NCBI RefSeq assembly: GCF_028657195.3
Contig: NZ_JANCPR020000011.1
Coordinates: 1 to 64,000 of the forward strand
DNA from: Streptomyces iconiensis
GTDB lineage: Bacteria > Actinomycetota > Actinomycetes > Streptomycetales > Streptomycetaceae
Length of the DNA: 64,000 nt
Direction: 5' to 3'
In this document: one piece after another, positions 1 through 6,999 of the stretch
Position numbering within the stretch: the first letter of the stretch is position 1
Layout of the letters: every line of letters starts with the position of its first letter
Notes under the pieces: generated by a model
Told to the model about the DNA's origin: nothing
Databases searched by the model: none
What the model saw: the letters and a program-made list of their open reading frames with translations, nothing else
Program-made: the position numbers and the translations under genes

Positions 1-50
1 TACGGCTCGACGTACTCCCACTCCTCATCGCTCAGTTGCGCACGCGTCAT
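1..50 (-). CDS. IS5-type transposase, N-terminal end only
   Basis: Reading leftwards from an ATG at 50, the frame gives MTRAQLSDEEWEYVEPY and runs off the window. This opening (a short lead, then L-(S/T)-D-x-(E/Q)-W-E-x-(V/I)-E-P) is the usual start of IS5-group transposases of Streptomyces. Only 17 residues are visible, so intactness and the terminal repeats cannot be judged. It marks the left edge of the window as insertion-sequence territory next to the SDR gene. Confidence 0.6.
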   Translation of the reverse strand, partial: MTRAQLSDEEWEYVEP

Positions 51-70
51 ACATCCCTGACTACCGGAGC

Positions 71-89
71 CGCCCTCGCCAGGAGGGCG
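71..89. terminator. Small hairpin between transposase start and SDR stop
   Basis: CGCCCTC and GAGGGCG form a perfect 7-bp stem around a 5-nt loop. It lies downstream of the leftward SDR gene (stop at 124), so it could end that transcript; no T-run follows. It could equally belong to the end of the insertion sequence. Confidence 0.3.
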
Positions 90-123
90 AATCCCGCACA
101 TTGATCACGACCAAATACAAGCC

Positions 124-843
124 CTAGCGCCCGCCGAGGCTGCTGCCCCCGTCGACGTCGAGGACATGGCCGGTGATGAATCCGGCGTCCTCGGACAGCA
201 GGAACCCGATGGCCGCGGCCACGTCTTCGGGTGTACCCAGGCGCCCCAGCGGGATCGAGTCGAGGGCCTTGCGCTCGTCCTCGCTGCCGACGGGCCGCGC
301 GCGGCGGAACAGTTCGGTGGCGGTGGGGCCCGGCGAGACGGCGTTGGAGGTGATGCCGTCAGGAGCGAGTTCCAGCGCCCAGGAACGGGTGCAGCCCACC
401 AGCGCGCTCTTGGCCGCCGCGTAGGACGTACGGTCCTTGGCACCGTACGTCGCCCGTGAGGTGACGTTGACGATCCTGCCGAAACCCGCCGCGCGCATAC
501 CCGGCACGAGGGCCTGGACGATCTGCACCGACGCGCGCAGGTTCAGGTCCACCACCTGTCCCAGAGTCGCCAGGTCGAGGTCTTCGAGTGACTGGGGCTG
601 CGCGATACCCGCGTTGTTCACGACCCGGCAGACCGTACGCTCCCGGGTCACCTCGCCCAGCATGCGAGCGGTGTCCCCGACATCGGAAAGGTCGCACCGC
701 AGGAACGTACCGGGGAACCCGCCCTCGGGCTCGCTCCTGGCCACCCCGACGACCCCGTACCCCGCCTTCGCGAGCCGCTGGGACACCGCCAGGCCGATGC
801 CCTTGCTGGCGCCGGTGACCAGTACCTCGTTCGTGTCGCTCAT
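124..843 (-). CDS. SDR family NAD(P)-dependent oxidoreductase (FabG-like)
   Basis: Classical short-chain dehydrogenase/reductase of 239 aa, starting at ATG 843. Visible motifs are the Rossmann turn TGASKGIG (residues 10-17), NNAG (76-79), the catalytic Ser in NVTSR (about 129) and the YAAAK pair Tyr141/Lys145. The C-terminal DVDGGSSLGG is typical of 3-oxoacyl-ACP reductase-like members. It should catalyse NAD(P)H-dependent reduction or oxidation of a carbonyl or alcohol in the cytoplasm; the substrate cannot be told. It lies on the same strand as, and downstream of, the FAD monooxygenase at 1143-2681, so the two may act in one oxidative route, though about 300 bp separates them. Confidence 0.9.
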   Translation of the reverse strand: MSDTNEVLVTGASKGIGLAVSQRLAKAGYGVVGVARSEPEGGFPGTFLRCDLSDVGDTARMLGEVTRERTVCRVVNNAGIAQPQSLEDLDLATLGQVVDLNLRASVQIVQALVPGMRAAGFGRIVNVTSRATYGAKDRTSYAAAKSALVGCTRSWALELAPDGITSNAVSPGPTATELFRRARPVGSEDERKALDSIPLGRLGTPEDVAAAIGFLLSEDAGFITGHVLDVDGGSSLGGR

Positions 844-1142
844 ACCGCTCCTGTTGCTCCTTCGGCCGTGCGCCCGGCCCTGGTGTGCGGGTGCGGCCTG
901 ACCACCGCTCCCCGGAGAGATCCGGCCCATTCTCCCCACGGTCGGGTGAACGGTCGGCAGCGCCCGCGGTTCCTTGGCCGACCGCACCCACTCCGACACC
1001 TGCCGACGCCTCCTGCCGGGGCCTTCAATGGCCATCCCACGCGGCCCTCTCGCGCCCGCGAACGGCACGGACTCCACGGCCTGTACGAACTCCACGGCCT
1101 GTGCGGCCTGTACGACGTGCACACCAACGCGGCCTGCGCGGT
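844..1142. other. Gene-free gap with an 18-bp tandem repeat
   Basis: No convincing gene lies between the SDR start and the monooxygenase stop. An 18-bp unit beginning ACTCCACGGCCTGT occurs at 1071-1088 and again at 1089-1106, followed by a partial third copy (CCTGTACGA). The SDR's own SD-like purines are not obvious. Confidence 0.5.
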
Positions 1143-2681
1143 TCAGATTTCCCGGTGGCCGAACCAGCGGGTCGCGGCCTGCTGGAAGGACCCAGGATCG
1201 GGGTTGTGGTCGCCGGGGTCGCGGTCGTCCGCCCAGGCCACGATGGCATCGGGCCGGATGAGGAGGGCGCTGAATCCGAGGTCGTTCCGCACGGGGCCGC
1301 TCGCGTACCGTACGCGGCTCTTCCAGCCCGCCGCCGCGTCGCGCAGGCACTGACCGGTGCTGAAGTCGAGTGCGACGCCGTGTCCTTCCCGCAGAAGGTC
1401 GCCGAGGCGGGTGCCGTCCTCGAAGTGGAAGTCCGGGGCCGTCCGGCCGACGAGCGGCTGCTCGCTGCCCAGGTCGTAGCGGTTGAACAGTCCCGATGTC
1501 TTCCGGTGGACGTGGGTCGTCCCGTCACGGGTGCTCATCAGGTCGCGGACCAACTGACGCAGCGCGGGGGCGTGCGAGCCCGGCCGCATGGTCGCCACCT
1601 GGGCCCGCGACCAGTCGAGCACCGAGGCGCCGACGGGGTGGCGCTCGCTCGTGTAGGTGTCGAGCAGGCCGTCCGGCGCGTGCCCGTGCACGGTCGCCGC
1701 GAGCTTCCACCCAAGGTTCACCGCGTCGCCGATGCCGAGGTTGAGCCCCTGGCCGCCCAGCGGGGAGTGGATGTGCGCGGCGTCGCCGGCGAGCAGCACG
1801 CGGCCCCTGCGGTAGGTCGTCACCTGCATCGCGCGGTCGGTGAAGCTGGAGGCCAGATGGACCTCGCTCAGCGTCACGTCGGTACCGGAGACGCGGCGCA
1901 GTACCGTCTGAAGATGCTCGCGGGTCAGCGGCTGCGAACGGTCGAACGTGCCGTCGTCGAAATCCATCATGCCCAGGTGCCCTTCCAAGGGCGTACGCAG
2001 ATACATGCCGGTCGGCGTCAGGTGGAAACCCAGCGGCAGCAGCTGCGGATCGGCGAAGGTGACCACCGCGACGTAGCCGGTGAACAGCGGCTCGGTGCCG
2101 ACGAAGCCGAAGTCCACCAGCTCGCGTACCGCGCTGCGCCCGCCGTCGCATCCGACGAACCAGCGCGCCTGGTACTCACGCCCGCCCGCCGTCACGACAA
2201 CTGCCCCGTCGTTCTGCGTCACTTCCGCGACGGGAACGCCCCGGACGATCTCCACGCCGAGCGCGGCGGCCCGCTCGGACAGCACCTGCCCGACCGCTTC
2301 GAGACTCGTCATGAAGCCGTTCATCGCTGGGCTCGGCAGCCGGAACGCAAGGGCGGCTGGGTCGATGTCGGCCGCGTCGAGCGAGATGCCCGCGAAATGG
2401 CTCACGTCACGAGGAGCCGGCGGCTCGATCGCTTCGGGGTCCGCGCCGACCTTCTCCGCGGGCACATCCGAAGCCTTCACCATCGCTTCCAGCAGTCCGC
2501 GGCGGTAGAACGCCTCGGCCGAACCGGCGGTCAGGCCCCGCAGCCCGAGCGGGAGCGCCTTCACACGCGAGTCGGGTTCCTGGTCCCGCTCAAGCACCAG
2601 GACAGAACAGCCGGACAGGGCAAGCTCATCGGCCAGGAACAGACCCACAGGGCCGGCGCCCGCGATCACTACGTCATGCAT
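1143..2681 (-). CDS. FAD-dependent aromatic hydroxylase (PgaE/MhpA type)
   Basis: Class A flavin monooxygenase of 512 aa, starting at ATG 2681 with AAGGAG about 7 nt upstream. The N-terminal dinucleotide-binding motif is GAGPVG (about 8-13), followed by the NAD(P)H/FAD-contact motif GCDGGRS and the second FAD motif LLAGDAAHIHSPLGGQGLN. After about residue 400 the chain enters the thioredoxin-like C-terminal domain common in polyketide and phenol hydroxylases, ending with ALLIRPDAIVAW. Such enzymes hydroxylate aromatic rings with NADPH and O2. It is downstream of a TetR regulator on the same strand, across a 10-bp-phased repeat array. Substrate unknown; xenobiotic or polyketide oxidation is plausible. 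Confidence 0.9.
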   Translation of the reverse strand: MHDVVIAGAGPVGLFLADELALSGCSVLVLERDQEPDSRVKALPLGLRGLTAGSAEAFYRRGLLEAMVKASDVPAEKVGADPEAIEPPAPRDVSHFAGISLDAADIDPAALAFRLPSPAMNGFMTSLEAVGQVLSERAAALGVEIVRGVPVAEVTQNDGAVVVTAGGREYQARWFVGCDGGRSAVRELVDFGFVGTEPLFTGYVAVVTFADPQLLPLGFHLTPTGMYLRTPLEGHLGMMDFDDGTFDRSQPLTREHLQTVLRRVSGTDVTLSEVHLASSFTDRAMQVTTYRRGRVLLAGDAAHIHSPLGGQGLNLGIGDAVNLGWKLAATVHGHAPDGLLDTYTSERHPVGASVLDWSRAQVATMRPGSHAPALRQLVRDLMSTRDGTTHVHRKTSGLFNRYDLGSEQPLVGRTAPDFHFEDGTRLGDLLREGHGVALDFSTGQCLRDAAAGWKSRVRYASGPVRNDLGFSALLIRPDAIVAWADDRDPGDHNPDPGSFQQAATRWFGHREI

Positions 2682-2716
2682 GGCAGCTCCTTCGAGAAGA
2701 ATCCTCGCGATGAACA

Positions 2717-2812
2717 CGGTCGGACCCGGTCGGACGCGGTCGGACGCGGTCGAACGCGGTCGAATCCCACCGGAGCCCACCGGTCCCCACCGGACTCCAC
2801 CGGCCCCACCGG
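2717..2812. repeat. 10-bp phased inverted repeat array
   Basis: Five units beginning CGGTCG start at exactly 2717, 2727, 2737, 2747 and 2757. CACCGG then recurs at 2768, 2778, 2788, 2798 and 2807. The second block is roughly the reverse complement of the first (CGGTCGG against CCCACCG), so the array could fold into a long imperfect hairpin or present sites on one face of the helix. It fills most of the 141-bp gap between the TetR gene and the hydroxylase gene. Confidence 0.75.
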
Positions 2813-2822
2813 ATCCGGCGAG

Positions 2823-3521
2823 TCAGCGCAGGTTGGTAATGCCGTCCAGGACAAAGCCGATGCCGGTGAGGAACTGCTCGCGATCGTCGTGCTCCCGCAT
2901 CTGGCCGACGATGGCGTGCATGAACGGGTAGTCGTCCGGGTCGAGTTCCTGCCATGCCGTCGACGCCGCGCCGAAGAACTCCTCGCGGTCCGTATCGGCC
3001 CCGACTCCTGAGGTGTCCCCGTCGATGCGGGCGTTCTGGCTGACGGCGCCGAGGATGTAATGCACCAGCGCCGAGGTCGCGTCGAACCAGGCGGCCTGCG
3101 GCACCCCCAGGGCGCCCACCTGTCGGCCGATCCGCTCGAAGATCCCCACCGTCACCGGACCGACCGGGTTCCGGTTGATCTGCAGGGTCAGGCGCGTGGC
3201 GAGCCACTGGTGTTCGGCGATCGCGTCGAACAGGGCCAGTGCGACGACGCGGATCTCATCCTCGGGCGTGGCGGCAGCTCGGGCGGGCTCGGTCGCCAAA
3301 GCCGCGGCGATGACGGTTTCCGTCGCCGTGTCCAGCAGCTCGTCCCTGGTGCCCACGCGGTAGTAGATCGCCCCTGACCCGGTGGCCAGCCGCTCGGTCA
3401 GCGCGCGGACCGTCAGCGCGCCCTCGCCGCCCGTATCGAGCAGCTCGATGGCGGTCTCGGTGATCTGCTCCCGGGAGAGCACCTGGTTGCGCCGCTGTGA
3501 CCGGCGCGCTCGCGTTGCCAT
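2823..3521 (-). CDS. TetR/AcrR family transcriptional regulator
   Basis: 232 aa from ATG 3521. The N-terminal helix-turn-helix is clear: REQITETAIELL, then LTVRALTERLATGSGAIYYRVGTRDELL at about residues 18-62. The rest is the all-helical ligand-binding part. The gene is divergent from the TetX-like monooxygenase at 3649 and upstream of the aromatic hydroxylase, with inverted repeats in the 127-bp divergent gap. By the usual TetR logic it represses itself and one or both flanking oxygenases until a small ligand binds; that is inference. Confidence 0.9.
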   Translation of the reverse strand: MATRARRSQRRNQVLSREQITETAIELLDTGGEGALTVRALTERLATGSGAIYYRVGTRDELLDTATETVIAAALATEPARAAATPEDEIRVVALALFDAIAEHQWLATRLTLQINRNPVGPVTVGIFERIGRQVGALGVPQAAWFDATSALVHYILGAVSQNARIDGDTSGVGADTDREEFFGAASTAWQELDPDDYPFMHAIVGQMREHDDREQFLTGIGFVLDGITNLR

Positions 3522-3537
3522 GCCTCGATGGTGTCAC

Positions 3538-3614
3538 ATTGGAGCGAGGAACCAAATTGGTGCACTGGACCAAAATGGCGTAGCGTCCCACCTTGGAGCA
3601 GCGCACCAAAGGTG
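3538..3614. promoter_or_regulatory. Divergent promoter region with TTGG/CCAA operators
   Basis: Several overlapping inverted repeats fill the gap. ATTGG (3538-3542) faces CCAAAT (3552-3557). ACCAA-A-TTGGT is a perfect palindrome at 3551-3561. CCA/TGG arms follow near 3570-3578. CACCTTGG (3589-3596) faces ACCAAAGGTG (3605-3614) with one bulged base. The repeated CCAA half-site suggests that one dimeric repressor, most likely the adjacent TetR protein, occupies two or more sites. Confidence 0.6.
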
Positions 3615-3648
3615 TCGGCAGCGCCGACCTGGAGAACGGAGGGGCCAT

Positions 3649-4803
3649 ATGAAGCCGGTCACGATCATTGGCGCCGGACTCGGCGGGCTCACGCTGGCCC
3701 GCGTCCTGCACATGCACGGCATCCCGAGCGAGGTCTACGAGGCGGATGCCTCACCCAAAGCGCGGGCGCAGGGCGGAATGCTCGACATCCACGACTACAA
3801 CGGGCAGCTCGCCCTTGAGGCCGCCGGTCTGACGGAAGCCTTCCGCGCCATCGTCCTGGAGGGCCGCCAGGCGATACGCGCACTGGGGCAGGACGGCGGC
3901 GTTCTGTTCGAGAAGGGCGACGACGGTACGGGCGGCCGTCCGGAGGCGCAGCGCGCGGACCTGCGGCGGATGCTGCTCAACGCGCTCCCGCAAGGCACCG
4001 TCCGGTGGGGCCGCCGGGTCACCGGCGCCCACGGCCTCGGCGGCGGCCGTCACAAGGTGACCTTCGCGGACGGCGGCACCCTCACCACAAGTGTGCTGGT
4101 CGGCGCCGACGGCGCCTGGTCACGGGTGCGCCCGCTGCTGTCAGCCTCGATACCCGAGTACGCCGGCACGTCGTTCGTCGAGACCTACCTGTTCGACGCC
4201 GACACGCGGCACCCGGCCGTCGCGGAGACGGTCGGCGGCGGTTCGATGCTCGCCCTCGCACCGGACCAGGCGATCACCGCTCACCGCGAACGGAACGGCA
4301 CCCTGCACGCGTACGTATCGCTCACCAGGTCGCTGGAGTGGTTCGACGGAATCGACTTCTCCGATCCGGCCGCGGCGGCCACGCACGTCGCGGCGGAGTT
4401 CGACGGCTGGGCGCCCGAACTCACCGCACTGATCAGCGACACCGACACCCCGCCCGTCCTGCGCCCGCACTACTCACTGCCTCAGGGGCACCGGTGGGAC
4501 CGGGTCCCCGGAGTGACCCTGGTCGGCGACGCCGCCCACCTGCTCGCCCCGAACGGCGAAGGGGCCAACTGGGCCATGTGCGACGGCGCCGAACTCGGCG
4601 AAGCCCTCGCCACCCACCCCGACGACTTCGAGGCCGCCCTCGCCGCGTACGAGCAGGCCATGTTCGCCCGCATGAGCCGGGCGGACGACGAGACGGCCAT
4701 GCACCTTGAGGAGACGCTCGGCGACATCAACCCCGAAGACCTACTGGCCCAGAGCCACGAAATCAGCGTGACCACTGAGCAGGCCGCGAAGGACTCCGCC
4801 TGA
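3649..4803 (+). CDS. TetX-like FAD-dependent monooxygenase
   Basis: 384 aa from ATG 3649, preceded by GGAGGGG. Motifs are GAGLGG (8-13), GADGAWSRVR in the middle and LVGDAAHLLAPNGEGAN near the C-terminus, all FAD-contact motifs of class A flavin monooxygenases. Beyond these, the stretches GGMLDIHDYNGQLALEAAGL and QRADLRRMLLNALP match the layout of TetX tetracycline-inactivating enzymes closely, and overall length agrees. Typical chemistry is regioselective hydroxylation of an aromatic or polyketide substrate with NADPH and O2. Divergent from a TetR regulator, it looks inducible. Tetracycline activity is not established; many actinomycete homologues have unknown substrates. Confidence 0.85.
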   Translation: MKPVTIIGAGLGGLTLARVLHMHGIPSEVYEADASPKARAQGGMLDIHDYNGQLALEAAGLTEAFRAIVLEGRQAIRALGQDGGVLFEKGDDGTGGRPEAQRADLRRMLLNALPQGTVRWGRRVTGAHGLGGGRHKVTFADGGTLTTSVLVGADGAWSRVRPLLSASIPEYAGTSFVETYLFDADTRHPAVAETVGGGSMLALAPDQAITAHRERNGTLHAYVSLTRSLEWFDGIDFSDPAAAATHVAAEFDGWAPELTALISDTDTPPVLRPHYSLPQGHRWDRVPGVTLVGDAAHLLAPNGEGANWAMCDGAELGEALATHPDDFEAALAAYEQAMFARMSRADDETAMHLEETLGDINPEDLLAQSHEISVTTEQAAKDSA

Positions 4804-4823
4804 CCGCACTGACGACCTGACGC

Positions 4824-4845
4824 ACCGCCTGGACGACGAGGCGGT
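4824..4845 (+). terminator. Likely terminator of the TetX-like gene
   Basis: ACCGCCT and AGGCGGT form a perfect 7-bp stem with an 8-nt loop, followed by TTTCG, 20 nt after the stop codon of the upstream gene. Confidence 0.45.
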
Positions 4846-4891
4846 TTCGTCCCGATGCCTCATGCGGCTTCGTCCCGATGCCTCATGCGGC
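4846..4891. repeat. 23-bp perfect tandem duplication
   Basis: Two identical adjacent copies of a 23-bp unit (4846-4868 and 4869-4891) that begins TTCGTCCCGATG and ends CTCATGCGGC. It lies directly after the terminator hairpin. Confidence 0.85.
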
Positions 4892-5372
4892 TTGCCAGCC
4901 AGCCCTCCCTCCCCCCTCAACAGGCCCCGTGGCCGCGCTACTTCCACGGGCCACGGTTCGACGTGCAGTTACGGGACACCTCGGCCAGGACCGGCCGGAC
5001 CGGCCCCCGCAGGAATTCCGGAGAGCGAGGCCGTTGCCCGGTCGCGGTGTTGTGCAGCCGCCCCTCGCGCAGCCGCGCCCGTTGTGCAGCCGCCGTTGGG
5101 CGACATCCCCGGCGGCAACGACGTCGCACTGGGCCCCCGGGAGCGACGTCGACGGCACAACCGAACACGCGCGAGTCAACCGGCCCCGGCTCCCGCCGCA
5201 ACCAGCCCCAGCCCTCCAGCCCTCCAGCCCTCCAGCCCTCCAGCGTCGACCGCCGACAGGACCACGACCACCACACCAGGGTGATCAGCGCCCGCGGCAC
5301 GTGGCGAGCCCCTTCGACCATCCACCCCTTCGGACACCAACCGCGGTACCAGCAAGCGAAAGGATCACCGTC
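4892..5372. other. Gene-free stretch with an 8-bp repeat
   Basis: I see no gene here. An 8-bp unit GCCCTCCA is repeated four times at about 5211-5243. The next gene's ribosome binding site (AAAGGA) lies near 5360. Open frames through the region have proline/arginine-rich, non-protein-like composition. Confidence 0.5.
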
Positions 5373-6587
5373 ATGGCCGAAAGCGCCACCCACTCCTCCC
5401 CCTCCGAGGGAACCGGAGCGGCTTCGTTCGCATGGGTTCGCACCTGGGGCGCCTCGCCGCAGGCACCGGACAACTCCGTCATGGCCGTCGAACCCTTCAA
5501 GGACGCGACGTTGCGGCAAGTCGTCCGCATCAGCGGAGGCGGACACAGCGTCCGCCTCCGCATCAGCAACGAATACGGGACCGCGCCGCTCACCATCGGC
5601 GCCGCCCGAGTGGGAATCACGGAGTCCGGCGGTGACATCCGGAGCGGAAGCGACCGTGAACTGACCTTCAGCGGCAGGCCGACCGCCACTGTGCCGGCGG
5701 GCGCGCCGATCCTCAGCGACCCGGTCGATCTGCGCGTTGCTGGACTCTCCCATGTGACGCTCAGCCTCTACCTGCCCGATCGCGTCGAGACCTGCACCTG
5801 CCACGGAACCTTCCACGCGCTCGGCTGGATCCTCCCCGGCGACGCGACCACGCTCGCGACACTGCCTGAGAGTGCCACCGCATTGCCGACGCAAGCCCTG
5901 ATCTCGGCCGTGGAAGTGCTGCCCCACACACCGGCGAAGGCCATCGCCGTCCTCGGGGACTCCCGCGTCGACGGCATCGGCTCCACCCCCGGCGCGGATC
6001 GCCGCTGGACCGACGTACTCGCCGAGCGCCTGGGCGCCCGCGCCGGCCAAACACGCTACGTGGTCAACCAGGGAATCGGCGGCAACCGCATACTCGCCGA
6101 CGGCATCGGCACGGCAGCCCTCGCCCGCTTCGACCGCGACATCCTCGCCACACCAGGTCTCGGCCACGTCGTGCTCGCGGTGGGCAACGACCTCGTCTTC
6201 TCCTTCGCGCCGCGCAACGAGGAGACCGCGGGTTTCCTCGACATGTTCCCCGGCGCACCCGTCACGCCTGACGACATCACCGCAGCCCACCTCCAACTGG
6301 TGGCCCGAGCCCATGCCCACGGCGTGAAGGCATACGCCGCGACCATCGCTCCATACGGCGGCTCGGACATGTACTCGCCCGAGGGCGACAACGCGCGCGA
6401 GCAGATCAACTCATGGATCCGCACGAGCGGCGCCTTCGACGGCGTGCTGGACTTCGACGCCATCTGGCGCGACCCCGCCGACCCCACCCGGATCCGCGAC
6501 GACTTGCACGCGGGCGATCACCTCCACGGCAACGACACGGGCTACAAGTTGCTCGCGGAATCCATCGACCTCACCCTCTTCGACTGA
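5373..6587 (+). CDS. SGNH/GDSL-type hydrolase
   Basis: 404 aa from ATG 5373, with AAAGGA about 10 nt upstream. The N-terminal ~185 residues form a beta-rich, carbohydrate-binding-like domain (WVRTWGASPQAP, then ISNEYGTAPL). The SGNH catalytic part follows: block I GDSRVDG (Ser197), block II NQGIGGNRIL, block III VGNDL and block V DDLHAGDHLHGNDTGY with the catalytic Asp/His. Such two-part proteins are carbohydrate or acyl esterases, many of them secreted. No convincing signal peptide is visible at this start, so cytoplasmic location or a mis-set start is possible. It stands alone on the strand. Confidence 0.85.
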   Translation: MAESATHSSPSEGTGAASFAWVRTWGASPQAPDNSVMAVEPFKDATLRQVVRISGGGHSVRLRISNEYGTAPLTIGAARVGITESGGDIRSGSDRELTFSGRPTATVPAGAPILSDPVDLRVAGLSHVTLSLYLPDRVETCTCHGTFHALGWILPGDATTLATLPESATALPTQALISAVEVLPHTPAKAIAVLGDSRVDGIGSTPGADRRWTDVLAERLGARAGQTRYVVNQGIGGNRILADGIGTAALARFDRDILATPGLGHVVLAVGNDLVFSFAPRNEETAGFLDMFPGAPVTPDDITAAHLQLVARAHAHGVKAYAATIAPYGGSDMYSPEGDNAREQINSWIRTSGAFDGVLDFDAIWRDPADPTRIRDDLHAGDHLHGNDTGYKLLAESIDLTLFD

Positions 6588-6593
6588 CCGGAC

Positions 6594-6710
6594 CGCCGCC
6601 CAGGCGCGAACCGTGTCCGCAGCGACACCCAGCCGACGGGACGTCTCCGTGCTGGAGTGCTCCTCGGCGCACTCCAGCACGATCCGCGACCGCAGGGCCA
6701 ACGCCTGAGC
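6594..6710 (-). pseudogene. IS630-type transposase remnant
   Basis: Read leftwards, the frame from 6710 gives LALRSRIVLECAEEH followed by SSTETSRRLGVAADTVRAW. This is the N-terminal helix-turn-helix of IS630-group transposases (usual form LALRARIVLACAEG...T..ARRLGVS..TV..W). Only about 39 residues remain; the rest of the transposase is absent. It is a decayed insertion just upstream of the tRNA-like locus. Confidence 0.7.
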
Positions 6711-6924
6711 ACGGCACGGCGCAGCACGGGCCCGGTGGTGTGCCGGGCCGCCGCTGCCGCCGCCGGTGGGATGAACGCCCCCCGAGGGACGCGCGACCGG
6801 TGACGGACACTCGGTGACCTGCCCTGACCGCCGGACCGGGGTCCATGCGATGCACCGCAGCATCACCGAGCACCCGGGAAATGCCTGGTGCGGGCGCCGG
6901 GTGGGTGATTAGGGTCGGCCCCAG

Positions 6925-6996
6925 CGGCGTGTAGCTCAGCAGCAGAGCACCGGGCTCGGGACCCGGAGGGCGCAGGGGCAGAACCTGCCACGTCGG
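6925..6996 (+). tRNA. Atypical tRNA-Pro(CGG)-like element
   Basis: All four helices pair: acceptor CGGCGTG (6925-6931) with CACGTCG (6989-6995, one G-U), D stem GCTC/GAGC, anticodon stem CCGGG/CCCGG around CTCGGGA, and T stem GCAGG/CCTGC. U8, A9, A14, A21 and U33 are in place. The anticodon is CGG with G37, and the end pair is C1-G72, a hallmark of bacterial proline tRNA. Oddities: the D-loop AGCAGCA lacks G18-G19, the T-loop GGCAGAA lacks TTC, the discriminator is G rather than A, and no CCA is encoded. The normal elbow contacts therefore cannot form. It may be a tRNA mimic, a specialised tRNA or a 5'-leader element, since the next start codon is 3 nt downstream. Confidence 0.65.
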
Positions 6997-6999
6997 CAT

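Noticed and set aside
885..3011. A 708-codon plus-strand frame across the hydroxylase gene.
   Set aside because: Antisense to a clear FAD monooxygenase with intact motifs; no family features.
6925..6996. An ordinary housekeeping tRNA-Pro gene.
   Set aside because: Missing G18-G19 and TTC loop bases, G73, and direct abutment to a start codon make a normal decoding tRNA unlikely, although the stems are perfect.
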